Assembly: GCA_003225055.1 (NCBI GenBank)
Contig: QIAU01000121.1
Span: 62,001-126,000 of the forward strand
DNA: 64,000 nt
Direction: 5' to 3'
Origin: Acidobacteriota bacterium
Lineage (GTDB): Bacteria > Acidobacteriota > Terriglobia > Terriglobales > Acidobacteriaceae
The notes beneath the pieces are model-generated. The model ran no database searches and was not told the DNA's origin. It was given only the letters and a program-made list of their open reading frames with translations. Both the position numbers and the translations under genes were made by a program. This document shows, piece by piece, positions 1 through 8,502 of the stretch. Position 1 is the first letter of the stretch; each line of letters begins with the position of its first letter.

Positions 1-514
1 AAACTGTGGTAATGCCGGGGTCGTCTAACTTCCTCAAGAAATGGAATAAAGTAGCCGGCCGGCGTTGGCGTGGGGCCAACGGATTCTCCGTCTTTCACCC
101 TCTAAGGCACGAATGCGTGAAGCAAGTGCAAGACTCGGACTAGTTGCGGCCCTGTTGAGTGTGCTGGCGCCCGCATTGCGATCGCGGCTGCCCGGGAATC
201 AGAGATTGTCGTCCTCTATGCCGTCTATGCCGTGACCGCTCACAATAGGCGGGCTCACCCCGGAGGCGCCGTGTTATGTTACGGCGCCTGGCGGTGGCTA
301 CGCGCGTTCCTGCTCAAGAGTTTTGCTCGCGTCGGTGAGGTCTTCGCTCCGATGGAAAACGAACTGGGCACCCGTACTCGCTAACTTTCCATCCCTGGTC
401 GGCGCGGCAATGCGCATTCCACTCGGTCGAGCTGCGACCCACAAATCCGAGCGTGGCACCCAGGCTCGCGACGGGTAATTACGGGTGCAGACCCTGGCCG
501 GCTTCCTCAAACCG
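1..514. other. Intergenic stretch downstream of the hydantoinase A gene
   Basis: No convincing coding region is visible here on either strand. A perfect 9-bp inverted repeat, AGGCGCCGT/ACGGCGCCT with an 8-nt loop, lies at 264-289, about 225 bases past the end of the hydantoinase A gene. It could form an RNA hairpin, but no T-tract follows on either strand, so it is not a standard intrinsic terminator. The usual partner gene hyuB does not lie directly downstream. Confidence 0.5.
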
Positions 515-2539
515 CTATCTGACAGCAATCAGCAGATTACCAACTTTGTCCATCCAAAACCGCGCGCCCGGCGGCACCACAGTAGTGGCGCTATATTCGG
601 CAACCACCGCTGGACCAGCATATTTCTTCCCCGGCGGCAGTTCATTGCGGTCGTAGACGGCGGTGGTGAGCTTCTTTCCACCAAACACGATCTTGGTGGT
701 TTCCTTTAGAGCCTTTGCATGTGAGGACGCGGGCGCGGCAGCGAGTTTCGCTTGAGGGGACTTCATGGTGGCACGCAATCGCAGTGTGACCAACTCCACT
801 TCTCGTCCCGGGTGGCTGTAGCCATAGCGACGGGCGTGGTGGCGATGAAATGCATCGAGCACCCCGCGGGTGAACGGCACGTTCAACTCGTAGCCTTGGC
901 CTCGGTAGCGAGCGTCGATGGTGCACTCGTATCGGACAACACCTCTCCAGTGCTCTTCCGCAAATTTGCTCTCTGCAGCTCGACGCAATTTCGAAAACTC
1001 CTTCTCCAATTGAGGCCAGGGCAACTGTTCGGACACGCGCCAGAGCACGGTGCGCGAGTAATCTTTGACGACGTCGCTGACCAGAATGCCGAAGGCCGAG
1101 AGCGCGCCAGGAAGGGCGGGCACGATCACCCGTGGAATACTGAGTACATCGGCAAGTTCGCAGGCGTGAAGGCCACCGGCTCCACCGAAGGCAACTAGCG
1201 CGAACTCACGCGGATCGTATCCACGCTCGATTGAGACCACGCGGATTGCCTTCTCCATTGCGGCATTGATGACGCGAATGACTCCGGCCGCGAACTCTTC
1301 CAGGGAGAACTGGGAGCCGCGTTCCTTAAGCCAGGCAATGACGATTTTCCGCGTGCGTTCGAGATCGAGCGTAAACTCTCCACCCAGGAATCGGTGCGGC
1401 TGAAGGCGTCCGAGCAGGAGGTTCGCGTCGGTCACGGTTGGCTCGGCGCCGCGGCCGTAGCAGATAGGACCAGGGTCGGCACCAGCGGACTCCGGACCAA
1501 CCCGCAGCGCGCCCGCGGCGTCGAAGCGCGCGATTGAGCCGCCGCCCGCCCCCACGGTGTGGATGTCGAGCATGGGCACGCCCACGGGAAGCCCGGCAAC
1601 CTCCCCCTGGCCTCCTGCTCTCGCCTCGCGATCCACAAGGGAAACATCGGTGGACGTTCCGCCCATATCGAATGAGATAATCCGTTCGTACCCGCTTTGT
1701 CTCGCGGTCGTGGCAGCTCCGACCACACCGCCGGCGGGGCCGGATAAAACCGTGCGAACCGGTTCTCCTGCCGCCGAGCTTACGGCGGTGATGCCGCCGC
1801 TCGATTGCATGACGAAGACGCCTGTGCGCGAGTTCTTGTGTCCCGAACTCCATGCTTGCTGTGCGCGGCTTTCGAGATTCTCCAGATAGCGTTGCATGAT
1901 GGGTTGCAAGTACGCATTCACAACCACCGTGCTGGTGCGCTCATATTCGCGAAATTCGGAAAGAATCACATGTGAGACTGAGAGCGGCACGCCCAAGCTT
2001 TCCATGGTAGCGGCGACGGCTTTTTCATTTTGCGCATTGGCAAAAGAAAAGACCAGGGAGACGGCAATTGCCTCTGGACGCGCTGTCCAGACGCGGTTCG
2101 CCAGGTTCTTCAATTCAGGCACGGAAAGCTCTTGCAGAATCTTGCCCTCACAATCGGTTCGTTCCTCAACCCCAAAACGCATTTCGGCAGAAACCAGAGG
2201 CTCGACGCGATCAAAGAAGAAGTCATAGAGTTTGGGCCGGGCCTGGCGGCCGATCTCAATCACATCTTCGAACCCCTTGGTGGTCAGCAGGGCGACGCGC
2301 GCGCCTTTACGTTGAAGCAGAGTGTTGGTGCCAACCGTTGTGCCATGCAGCAGGACCAGCGAGCCGGGAATGCCAATTTTCTTGAGCGCCTCCAGAATTG
2401 CCTGCGAAGGGTCGGCTGGCGTCGAGAACACTTTCAGCAGGCGCACCCGGCCACGCTCGGTCCAAACACAATCGGTGAAGGTACCGCCGGTGTCGATCGC
2501 GATGCGAACCGCCTGTCTGTTCTGGATCTGGTGCTCCAT
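515..2539 (-). CDS. hyuA: Hydantoinase/5-oxoprolinase subunit A family protein
   Basis: Member of the HyuA/OplA family, in which an ASKHA-fold ATPase drives ATP-dependent opening of a cyclic amide such as N-methylhydantoin or 5-oxoproline, usually as a complex with a HyuB subunit. Visible features are the N-terminal phosphate-binding motif DTGGTFTDCVW (about residues 16-26), the LHGTTVGTN segment (about 63-72), the SGPAGG loop and the FDMGGTSTDVSL motif near residues 290-305. The length of 674 residues fits HyuA. No hyuB gene lies next to it inside the window, so its partner is elsewhere, lost or not needed. The exact substrate cannot be read from the sequence. The family call is secure, the reaction is not. 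Confidence 0.85.
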   Translation of the reverse strand: MEHQIQNRQAVRIAIDTGGTFTDCVWTERGRVRLLKVFSTPADPSQAILEALKKIGIPGSLVLLHGTTVGTNTLLQRKGARVALLTTKGFEDVIEIGRQARPKLYDFFFDRVEPLVSAEMRFGVEERTDCEGKILQELSVPELKNLANRVWTARPEAIAVSLVFSFANAQNEKAVAATMESLGVPLSVSHVILSEFREYERTSTVVVNAYLQPIMQRYLENLESRAQQAWSSGHKNSRTGVFVMQSSGGITAVSSAAGEPVRTVLSGPAGGVVGAATTARQSGYERIISFDMGGTSTDVSLVDREARAGGQGEVAGLPVGVPMLDIHTVGAGGGSIARFDAAGALRVGPESAGADPGPICYGRGAEPTVTDANLLLGRLQPHRFLGGEFTLDLERTRKIVIAWLKERGSQFSLEEFAAGVIRVINAAMEKAIRVVSIERGYDPREFALVAFGGAGGLHACELADVLSIPRVIVPALPGALSAFGILVSDVVKDYSRTVLWRVSEQLPWPQLEKEFSKLRRAAESKFAEEHWRGVVRYECTIDARYRGQGYELNVPFTRGVLDAFHRHHARRYGYSHPGREVELVTLRLRATMKSPQAKLAAAPASSHAKALKETTKIVFGGKKLTTAVYDRNELPPGKKYAGPAVVAEYSATTVVPPGARFWMDKVGNLLIAVR

Positions 2540-2640
2540 TGGCTGTGAAAGCGGAAAGCTAGGGTATCACTTGCTTGAAAATTCCGGGAGAAGAGCGGCG
2601 GTGTGGAGGCACCGGTCAGAGACCCGGGCCCACACGGGAC

Positions 2641-5133
2641 CTAGGTTTTGCTCGAGAATGCCAGCGCTATGAGCGTCTTCTGTTCGACCTCGTGGGCTTT
2701 GGCCGAACCGGTAGCCGGGCTGGCGCTGGCGGAGCGTTTCACGGAGAGCACCGGCCGCTCCCCTGCGACTCGCCGCAGACGGGGCAGCATATAGGAAAGC
2801 GCTCCCATGTTGGCCGGCTCTTCTTGCACCCAGACAATGTCGCGGGCAGCAGCTTGTCTTTCCAGTTCTGCCGCCAGCTCTGCTTCGGGGAAAGGATAGA
2901 GCTGCTCGATAAACACAATCGCAGTCGAATCCTCCTTCCGTTTCTTACGGTCCGTGCGGAGTTCGTGGCCTATTTTGCCGCTGCAGAGCAAGATCCGCCG
3001 AGCGTTCTTGACCTCATCATCGGGCATGACGTTCAAGAAGCGCTCGCGGGTGAAGTCCTTAATCGGCGAAGAGGCATCCGGATGGCGCAACATGCTCTTG
3101 GGAGTGAAGACGACCAGCGGCTTTCGCCACCGTCGCAATGCCTGGCGCCGCAACAGGTGAAAATACTGTGCGGCGGTCGAAGGCTGGCAGACTTGGAAAT
3201 TGTCGCGGGCCGCCAGTTGCAGGAAGCGCTCGATACGGGCGCTGGAGTGTTCCGGTCCCTGGCCTTCGTAGCCGTGAGGAAGCAGCAGTACAAGCCCGGA
3301 AAGCAGGCCCCATTTGTCTTCCCCGGCACTGACAAACTGATCGATGATGGCCTGAGCGACGTTGGCGAAGTCGCCAAACTGCGCCTCCCAAAGCACCAGC
3401 GCCTCGGGATAATCGCGGCTGTAGCCGTATTCAAAACCGAGCACACCAGCTTCGGAAAGCGTGGAGTTGTAAATCTGGCAGCGTGCCTGGTTGGGAGCAA
3501 CATGCTCCAAAGGCACATACTCCTCCTCGTTCTCGACATCCACCAGCACAGAGTGACGCTGGTTAAAAGTACCGCGCAGGCTATCCTGGCCACTGAAACG
3601 AATGGGAATGCCTTCCTTGGCAAGCGTGGCAAAGGCCAGGGCTTCCGCCATGCCGTAGTCGACAGGATGCTTTCCCGTGCCCATTCCGGCGCGTTGTTCG
3701 AGCAACTTCTTCACCTTGGGATGAATGTGGAAGCCGGCCGGATAATTCGTCAAAGGCTCTGTGACGGCGCGGAGTTCCTCAAGCGGAACCCCGGTCTGGA
3801 CGTCATATTCCGGCTTATGGCGACCGCCTTTGTAGTGATCCCAGTAACTGGGTAGTTGGCGAAGCGAGGGCTTTTTCGTGAGCGTGCCAGCTGTTTTCTG
3901 GGCGGCTTCAAACTCCGCGCGTACGTTTCCCACTCGCGCTTCTGTGTCGTGTGCCTGCATGTCTTCGCCGTAAATCTGCCAGAGCGGCGGGTGTTCCTTG
4001 ATGGCTTTATACAATAACGGCTGAGTTATGGTGGGGTCGTCTACCTCGCTGTGCCCGTGGCGGCGATAGCCAATGAGATCGATGACAACATCGTTTCCAA
4101 ACGTGTAGCGATACTCCAGTGCAATACGCGCCACGCGTACCACCGCGTCCACATCCTCACCGTTAACATGAAAAATGGGAACGGCCTGCCGCTTCGCGAT
4201 ATCAGAAGCGAAGCGCGCCGAGTGCAGCTCGGTGGGAACGGTGGTGAAGCCGATCAGGTTGTTGACGATGACATGAATGGTGCCAGCGACGGTATAGCCC
4301 TTCAAGTCGGCGTAATTCAGAGTCTCCGCCCAAACGCCCTGGCCGGCAAAAGCGCCATCGCCGTGTACCAGCAGAGGCAGGAATTTTCTCTGGCCACCGT
4401 CTCCCCAGCGATCCTGTTTGGCGCGAGTGCGGCCCACAGTAACCGGATCTACCGCCTCCAGGTGGCTGGGATTGGATACGAGGTGGATGCGGATCTTGGC
4501 GCCAGTGCGCGTGACGTATTCCCCAGTTGCTCCCATGTGGTACTTAACATCGCCGCTCCCAAGGACGCTGCGCGGGTCAACATCTTCAAAACCCGCAAAG
4601 ACTTCCTCCGGCGCACGCCGAGCGACATGCACTATCACGTTGAGCCGGCCACGGTGGCTCATGCCCATAACCAGCTCCGCGGCTCCGCGTTGGCCTGCCT
4701 GTTCCAGTACTTCGTCGACCAGGGGCAGCAGGGCAGTCACTCCTTCCAGAGAGAAGCGCTTGGTCCCCAGATAACGCTGCTGCAAAACCTGTTCGAACAG
4801 ATCGGCGCGAATCAGCAGATCGAGCACATGTTTCTGATCAACGGCTCTGGGTTCGCTTTCCATGCGCTCTTGAATCCAGCGCCGGCGTTCGACGTCGGCG
4901 ATGTGCATGAAATCAGCGCCAATCGTGCTGCAATAATAGCTTCGGGCCTGGCGAGCAATTTCGCCGGAGAGTTGCAGTTCCGGGTGAGACTGCGGCTGCA
5001 GAAACCCGAGCGGATCCAGGTCGGCTTCGAGATATCCCCACCTCCGGAAGGCGTCCAATATGCGTTCTCGATCTTGCGACGAAGGTTCCAGCACCCCTGC
5101 AGTCGCCGCGACTTTGCTAGTTCGTGTGGCCAT
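2641..5133 (-). CDS. sucA: 2-oxoglutarate dehydrogenase E1 component
   Basis: Thiamine-diphosphate-dependent E1 of the 2-oxoglutarate dehydrogenase complex, which decarboxylates 2-oxoglutarate and passes the succinyl group to the lipoyl-bearing E2. The protein shows the DPLGFLQP motif near residues 40-47, the GMSHRGRLNV motif (about 156-165), HGDGAFAGQGVWAET in the ThDP-binding part, RYHRHGHSE-like substrate residues, and the C-terminal QEEPANMGAL segment. At 830 residues it is about 100 shorter than E. coli SucA: the extra N-terminal segment that docks on E2 is absent and the protein starts just before DPLG. No E2 or E3 gene is adjacent. The start ATG at 5133 follows no strong Shine-Dalgarno sequence, but no earlier in-frame start with family similarity was seen. 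Confidence 0.93.
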   Translation of the reverse strand: MATRTSKVAATAGVLEPSSQDRERILDAFRRWGYLEADLDPLGFLQPQSHPELQLSGEIARQARSYYCSTIGADFMHIADVERRRWIQERMESEPRAVDQKHVLDLLIRADLFEQVLQQRYLGTKRFSLEGVTALLPLVDEVLEQAGQRGAAELVMGMSHRGRLNVIVHVARRAPEEVFAGFEDVDPRSVLGSGDVKYHMGATGEYVTRTGAKIRIHLVSNPSHLEAVDPVTVGRTRAKQDRWGDGGQRKFLPLLVHGDGAFAGQGVWAETLNYADLKGYTVAGTIHVIVNNLIGFTTVPTELHSARFASDIAKRQAVPIFHVNGEDVDAVVRVARIALEYRYTFGNDVVIDLIGYRRHGHSEVDDPTITQPLLYKAIKEHPPLWQIYGEDMQAHDTEARVGNVRAEFEAAQKTAGTLTKKPSLRQLPSYWDHYKGGRHKPEYDVQTGVPLEELRAVTEPLTNYPAGFHIHPKVKKLLEQRAGMGTGKHPVDYGMAEALAFATLAKEGIPIRFSGQDSLRGTFNQRHSVLVDVENEEEYVPLEHVAPNQARCQIYNSTLSEAGVLGFEYGYSRDYPEALVLWEAQFGDFANVAQAIIDQFVSAGEDKWGLLSGLVLLLPHGYEGQGPEHSSARIERFLQLAARDNFQVCQPSTAAQYFHLLRRQALRRWRKPLVVFTPKSMLRHPDASSPIKDFTRERFLNVMPDDEVKNARRILLCSGKIGHELRTDRKKRKEDSTAIVFIEQLYPFPEAELAAELERQAAARDIVWVQEEPANMGALSYMLPRLRRVAGERPVLSVKRSASASPATGSAKAHEVEQKTLIALAFSSKT

Positions 5134-5223
5134 AAAAGCGTCTACTAGGATAAAGGATGAGAACCAATCTGTCCCGGATGCAAGGTGGGCGTAATCAGGG
5201 CAGGATCAAACAGGACGGAAGCA

Positions 5224-5476
5224 GCATGATAGACAAGTATGAATCGCGCCGAATTAGACGCGAGACTCGTGAAATCCTGTTGAATGTCTGGGATCTCATC
5301 GGCCGGTCGCCAATATAACTGAATGCTTCGATGAGTATGACTGGGCGACGTTTATCGTCTGCTGACGAATGGTTCCAGCGATGAGCATATATAGGACTAT
5401 CCTTGGAAGAGAACGAGACCACATGGGCCTATGCCAAGGAAACCGACCGTTGCTGCGCTTCGGCGCACTTCCCTAG
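5224..5476 (+). pseudogene. Decayed small gene, about 90-residue conserved hypothetical family
   Basis: Reading the plus strand from ATG 5224, preceded by a GGAAG Shine-Dalgarno-like sequence, gives MIDKYESRRIRRETREILL followed by NVWDLIG. The reading then stops, and continues in other frames as ECFDEYD, LTNGSSDEHI and finally HMGLCQGNRP, ending at a TAG at 5474-5476. These pieces, in order, match my recollection of a widespread small bacterial hypothetical family with the pattern WDPIG...EYD.Y......L.....D..I..YL...E..HMGL. At least two frameshifts and internal stops are needed to join them, so the gene is broken. Function of the family is unknown to me. The minus strand across the same bases holds nothing recognisable. 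Confidence 0.6.
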
Positions 5477-5510
5477 GCAAAATTGACAACCTTAATCAGA
5501 CCTGACTCGA

Positions 5511-6782
5511 TCAACCTCTCACGAATTCCCCCAGCGCCATAAGAAAACGGTCCACTTCCTCCGCGGTGTTGTAATGCACCAGGCCGATCCGCAAGAAGCC
5601 ACCGCTCTTCTCCACGTCCAACCGCTCGGTGAGATTCAAGGCGTAATAATTGCCATCCCAGGTGAAGAAGCCGCGCTCGCCCAACCTCGTAGCTAATTCA
5701 AGCGGAGTGTGTCCTTCGATGCGAACGGCAACCGTTGGAGCGCGCTGTGCAAACAGCTTTGGATCGGAGATGCTGTAGAGCTTCAGCCCGGGAATTTGCA
5801 GCAGTCCGCGGACCATGCGCTCGGTGAGCGATCGTTCATAAGGCTGGATGGCTTGGTAGGCTGCCCGCAATGCGGCTCGGCGACCGGTGACGGGAGGTTT
5901 TGCCCGGCGTCCTAAATCTGCCAGATACTCGACACAAGCGGTAATTCCGGCAATGCACTCGTGGTTGAGCGTGCCCCACTCCCAGCGATTGGGGATGGAG
6001 TCGGTATTGGCGCGCACCTTGTAAGGATAAAGTCTCTTCAGGTGCTCGCGTTTCCCGTAAAGCACACCCATGTGCGGGCCGAAGAACTTATAGGTCGAGC
6101 ACACCAGGAAATCGCAATCGAGTTCACGCACATCCATCGGACCGTGCGGCGCATAGTGCACTGCATCGATGAAGGCCATCGCGCCTGCCTCGTGCGCCAG
6201 CCTCACCATCTCTCTTACGTTGTTGATGGTGCCGACGGCATTCGAGGCATATCCTGCGGCGACCAGACGGGTATGGCCGGTGATCTTGCGCGCCATGTCG
6301 GCCATATCCAGCGTGCAGTCCGCCTCGTTGATCTCGACGAACCGGAGATTTGCCCCGCGCTCCTCCAGAGCGCGCCACGGCGAGATATTGGCATCGTGAT
6401 CCAAATGAGTGACGACAATTTCATGGTCGGGCCCGAGTTGACGTCCAATCGCGCGACTCAGTGCAAAAGTTAACGTCGTCATGTTGGGTCCGAAAACGAT
6501 CTCATCAGCGTCGCACCCAAGGAAGTCAGCCATCGCCGCGCGGGCTTCGGCAATCATTGCGTCGGTGCCGCGGCTGGTCGCGTATGCGCCCCCGGTGTTG
6601 GCATTCGACTGTTTCAAGTAATTGCTGATTGCGTCAATGACCCGCTGCGGAACCTGCGTGCCGCCCGGGCCATCGAAGAAAACCGCGGGATGACCGTTAA
6701 CGGTTTGCGAGAGTGAAGGGAACTGCGCCCTAACCCATGCGATGTCGAAAGTAGTGGTGACGTCCTGCTCTGCGCTTAACAT
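5511..6782 (-). CDS. Cysteine-desulfurase-like class V aminotransferase (VC1184 type)
   Basis: PLP-dependent class V aminotransferase-fold protein of the cysteine-desulfurase-like VC1184 group. The opening FFDGPGGTQVPQRV, HLDHDANISPW, DAVHYAPHGPMDV and the PLP-lysine segment CSTYKFFGPHMG are all present. In true SufS-type desulfurases a catalytic cysteine sits in a RTGHHCA-like loop; the corresponding stretch here reads FFTWDGNYYALN with no cysteine, so sulfur transfer from cysteine is doubtful and the real reaction is unknown. The stop of the upstream homoserine dehydrogenase gene lies 7 bases before this start, so the two are probably co-transcribed. ATG at 6782 is used. Confidence 0.85.
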   Translation of the reverse strand: MLSAEQDVTTTFDIAWVRAQFPSLSQTVNGHPAVFFDGPGGTQVPQRVIDAISNYLKQSNANTGGAYATSRGTDAMIAEARAAMADFLGCDADEIVFGPNMTTLTFALSRAIGRQLGPDHEIVVTHLDHDANISPWRALEERGANLRFVEINEADCTLDMADMARKITGHTRLVAAGYASNAVGTINNVREMVRLAHEAGAMAFIDAVHYAPHGPMDVRELDCDFLVCSTYKFFGPHMGVLYGKREHLKRLYPYKVRANTDSIPNRWEWGTLNHECIAGITACVEYLADLGRRAKPPVTGRRAALRAAYQAIQPYERSLTERMVRGLLQIPGLKLYSISDPKLFAQRAPTVAVRIEGHTPLELATRLGERGFFTWDGNYYALNLTERLDVEKSGGFLRIGLVHYNTAEEVDRFLMALGEFVRG

Positions 6783-6789
6783 GAGGTCC

Positions 6790-7833
6790 CTATTTGCTCA
6801 CAGCTCTTATGAAGTCGGCGAGCATTCCGTATGCGGTGGCCTCCAGCCCGGGATTGTCCTCGGTAATGGCCAAGCCGGGAAACGTATCGGTTTCAAAATA
6901 CACTACCGAAGAACTGCCAGTCACATGGGCGAGGGGATCGCTAAGCGGAACTTGCTCGGGACGCACGCTCGCCTGAATGGCGTTGCCCGACGAAGCAGCC
7001 CGGCAAACCAACTTGTAAGGAGTTCCCGCTCGTCTAGCCGCTCGCACTGTCTCGCCACTTAGCCCACGGATTCCCTCGCGTTGAATTTGATCTAGCTTCA
7101 GGGGCATGCGCATGACCACGCACACGAGCGCCGCCACTTTTACCGCCCCATCCCAGCCGTCGATGTCGTCGCTCGGATCGGTTTCCGCAACGCCCACATC
7201 TTGCGCCTTTTTCAACGACTCCTCAAAGCTGAGTCCCTCCTCCATGCCCGTCAAAATCAGATTGGTAGTCGAGTTCAGGATGCCGCGAAAGCCGCGCACA
7301 TGCACGGTCGGGAGGCTATCGCGAAAAAGCGAAAAAATTGGAACGCCGTCCATGACAGTGGATTCGAATAAGAACCGCCGCCCCTTGGCGGCTGCGAGTC
7401 GGGTTAGTTCCTCGTAGGCATAGACCAAGGGGCCCTTGTTTGCTGTGATGGCATGAACTTCAGAGTCGAGTGCGGTGCGAAGATGATCGATGGCGGGCTG
7501 TCCGGTATGCGCATTCAGCGAGGTTGCCTCGAACAGGACGTCAGCGTGCGCCTGGTGGAGCCAGTCGCGGACGTTGCCATACGGGGGCGAGACGTGCGGC
7601 AGCAGATCCCAGCGTGGGGCGCTGTTTCCGGCCAACAGCAGAGCGTCGAGCCCGTCGCGAGAGGCAATCCACCCCAGTCGGCGGGTTGCTACCCCTGTAA
7701 TCCGCCAGGCGATCCCGTGCTTGTCCCTCAGCTCTAGCTCCCGGTCCTGCAGCAACCGGACCAGGGTACGATTTACGTTTCCGAATCCAAGCAGACAGAG
7801 GTTGTGGACACGAGGGTGTCTCTTCCCGGGCAT
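6790..7833 (-). CDS. Homoserine dehydrogenase family protein
   Basis: NAD(P)-dependent oxidoreductase of the homoserine dehydrogenase family, which reduces aspartate semialdehyde to homoserine on the threonine/methionine route. Seen: N-terminal dinucleotide-binding motif LLGFGNVNRTLVRLL (about 14-28), the ITANKGPLVYAY segment (about 133-144), the FESTVMDGVPIFSL stretch, and the catalytic-domain motif GILNSTTNLILTGMEEGLSFEESLKKAQ followed by AETDPSDDIDGWDGAVK. It has 347 residues and no C-terminal ACT domain, so feedback inhibition through such a domain is not expected. Its partner 7 bases downstream is a class V aminotransferase-like gene; a shared role is possible but unproven. Confidence 0.88.
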   Translation of the reverse strand: MPGKRHPRVHNLCLLGFGNVNRTLVRLLQDRELELRDKHGIAWRITGVATRRLGWIASRDGLDALLLAGNSAPRWDLLPHVSPPYGNVRDWLHQAHADVLFEATSLNAHTGQPAIDHLRTALDSEVHAITANKGPLVYAYEELTRLAAAKGRRFLFESTVMDGVPIFSLFRDSLPTVHVRGFRGILNSTTNLILTGMEEGLSFEESLKKAQDVGVAETDPSDDIDGWDGAVKVAALVCVVMRMPLKLDQIQREGIRGLSGETVRAARRAGTPYKLVCRAASSGNAIQASVRPEQVPLSDPLAHVTGSSSVVYFETDTFPGLAITEDNPGLEATAYGMLADFIRAVSK

Positions 7834-7959
7834 GGGACAAAAAATCCCTCCCTGCTTTTGGCAAAGAGATGCTCAAGGCCCGCAGTTGCGGGCAAGAATG
7901 AGGCACGGGCCCTGATTTAAGAAACAGACATGATATAGGCGAGCTCGCTCAGCTGGCAA

Positions 7960-8358
7960 CTATCCCATAGTAGTCGTATGCTCGGTGCGTATCTTGTAAA
8001 TGACGCGCACTTCGCCGGGCTGCCGGTGAGGATATTTATCGAGTCCAAGATATTTCTTGGCCAACTTGTCAATGTGGGCGTCTGCGCCCTGCTCAGTAAT
8101 CTCCACAACCTTGCCACGAATTTCCAGATAACGGTAAGGATTCTCCGGATCGATGATGGCCATCGCCACGCGCGGATCGCGTCGCAGGTTCCGATCCTTT
8201 TGGCGGCCCTTAGCGGAATTGAACAGCACGTAATCGCCGTCAATGTCACACCACACGGGGGTTACTTGCAGCGATCCGTCGGGCATCAAGGTAGCCAGGC
8301 TGGCGAAGGCCCGCTTGTTGAACAGGTCACGATACTTGTGAGGGATCACTTCCGGCAT
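7960..8358 (-). CDS. PPOX-class flavin/F420-binding protein
   Basis: Small split-barrel protein of the pyridoxamine-phosphate-oxidase (PPOX) fold, similar to the Rv1155-type group that binds FMN or F420. The N-terminal FASLATLMPDGSLQVTPVW strand pair, the YVLFNSAKGRQKDRNLRRDPRVAM segment that contacts the cofactor phosphate, and the YRYLEIRGKVVEI strand are visible. At 132 residues it is complete. It is a single gene, divergent from the SAM hydrolase gene that starts 144 bases away. Cofactor and substrate cannot be settled from the sequence; enzymes of this type include F420-dependent reductases and heme or pyridoxamine oxidases. Confidence 0.85.
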   Translation of the reverse strand: MPEVIPHKYRDLFNKRAFASLATLMPDGSLQVTPVWCDIDGDYVLFNSAKGRQKDRNLRRDPRVAMAIIDPENPYRYLEIRGKVVEITEQGADAHIDKLAKKYLGLDKYPHRQPGEVRVIYKIRTEHTTTMG

Positions 8359-8454
8359 GCAGTCTCCTCCTTACATGGGTTGCCGAAAAATGTGAAGGTA
8401 GATTATAGCTGTCCGCAGCACCGAAGTGTGTTCTGGCCATAATCGGCAGTTCTT

Positions 8455-8481
8455 TTGCTTGCCGTGCCGGAGCATTACAAT
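8455..8481 (+). promoter_or_regulatory. Putative promoter of the SAM hydrolase gene
   Basis: TTGCTT (8455-8460) and TACAAT (8476-8481) are spaced by 15 bases, a little short for sigma-70. Transcription would begin near 8488 and the ATG at 8503 would follow after a short leader. This argues against a longer protein starting at the TTG at 8455. Confidence 0.3.
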
Positions 8482-8502
8482 CTTGTGCTTCAGCAAATCC
8501 TT

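Noticed and set aside
264-289. Perfect hairpin as an intrinsic terminator of the hydantoinase gene
   Set aside because: It lies about 225 bases from the gene end and no T-run follows on the needed strand.
5206-5226. GGACGGAAGCAGC resembling the conserved loop of SRP RNA
   Set aside because: The flanking helices of SRP RNA are absent; it is better explained as the ribosome site of the decayed small gene.
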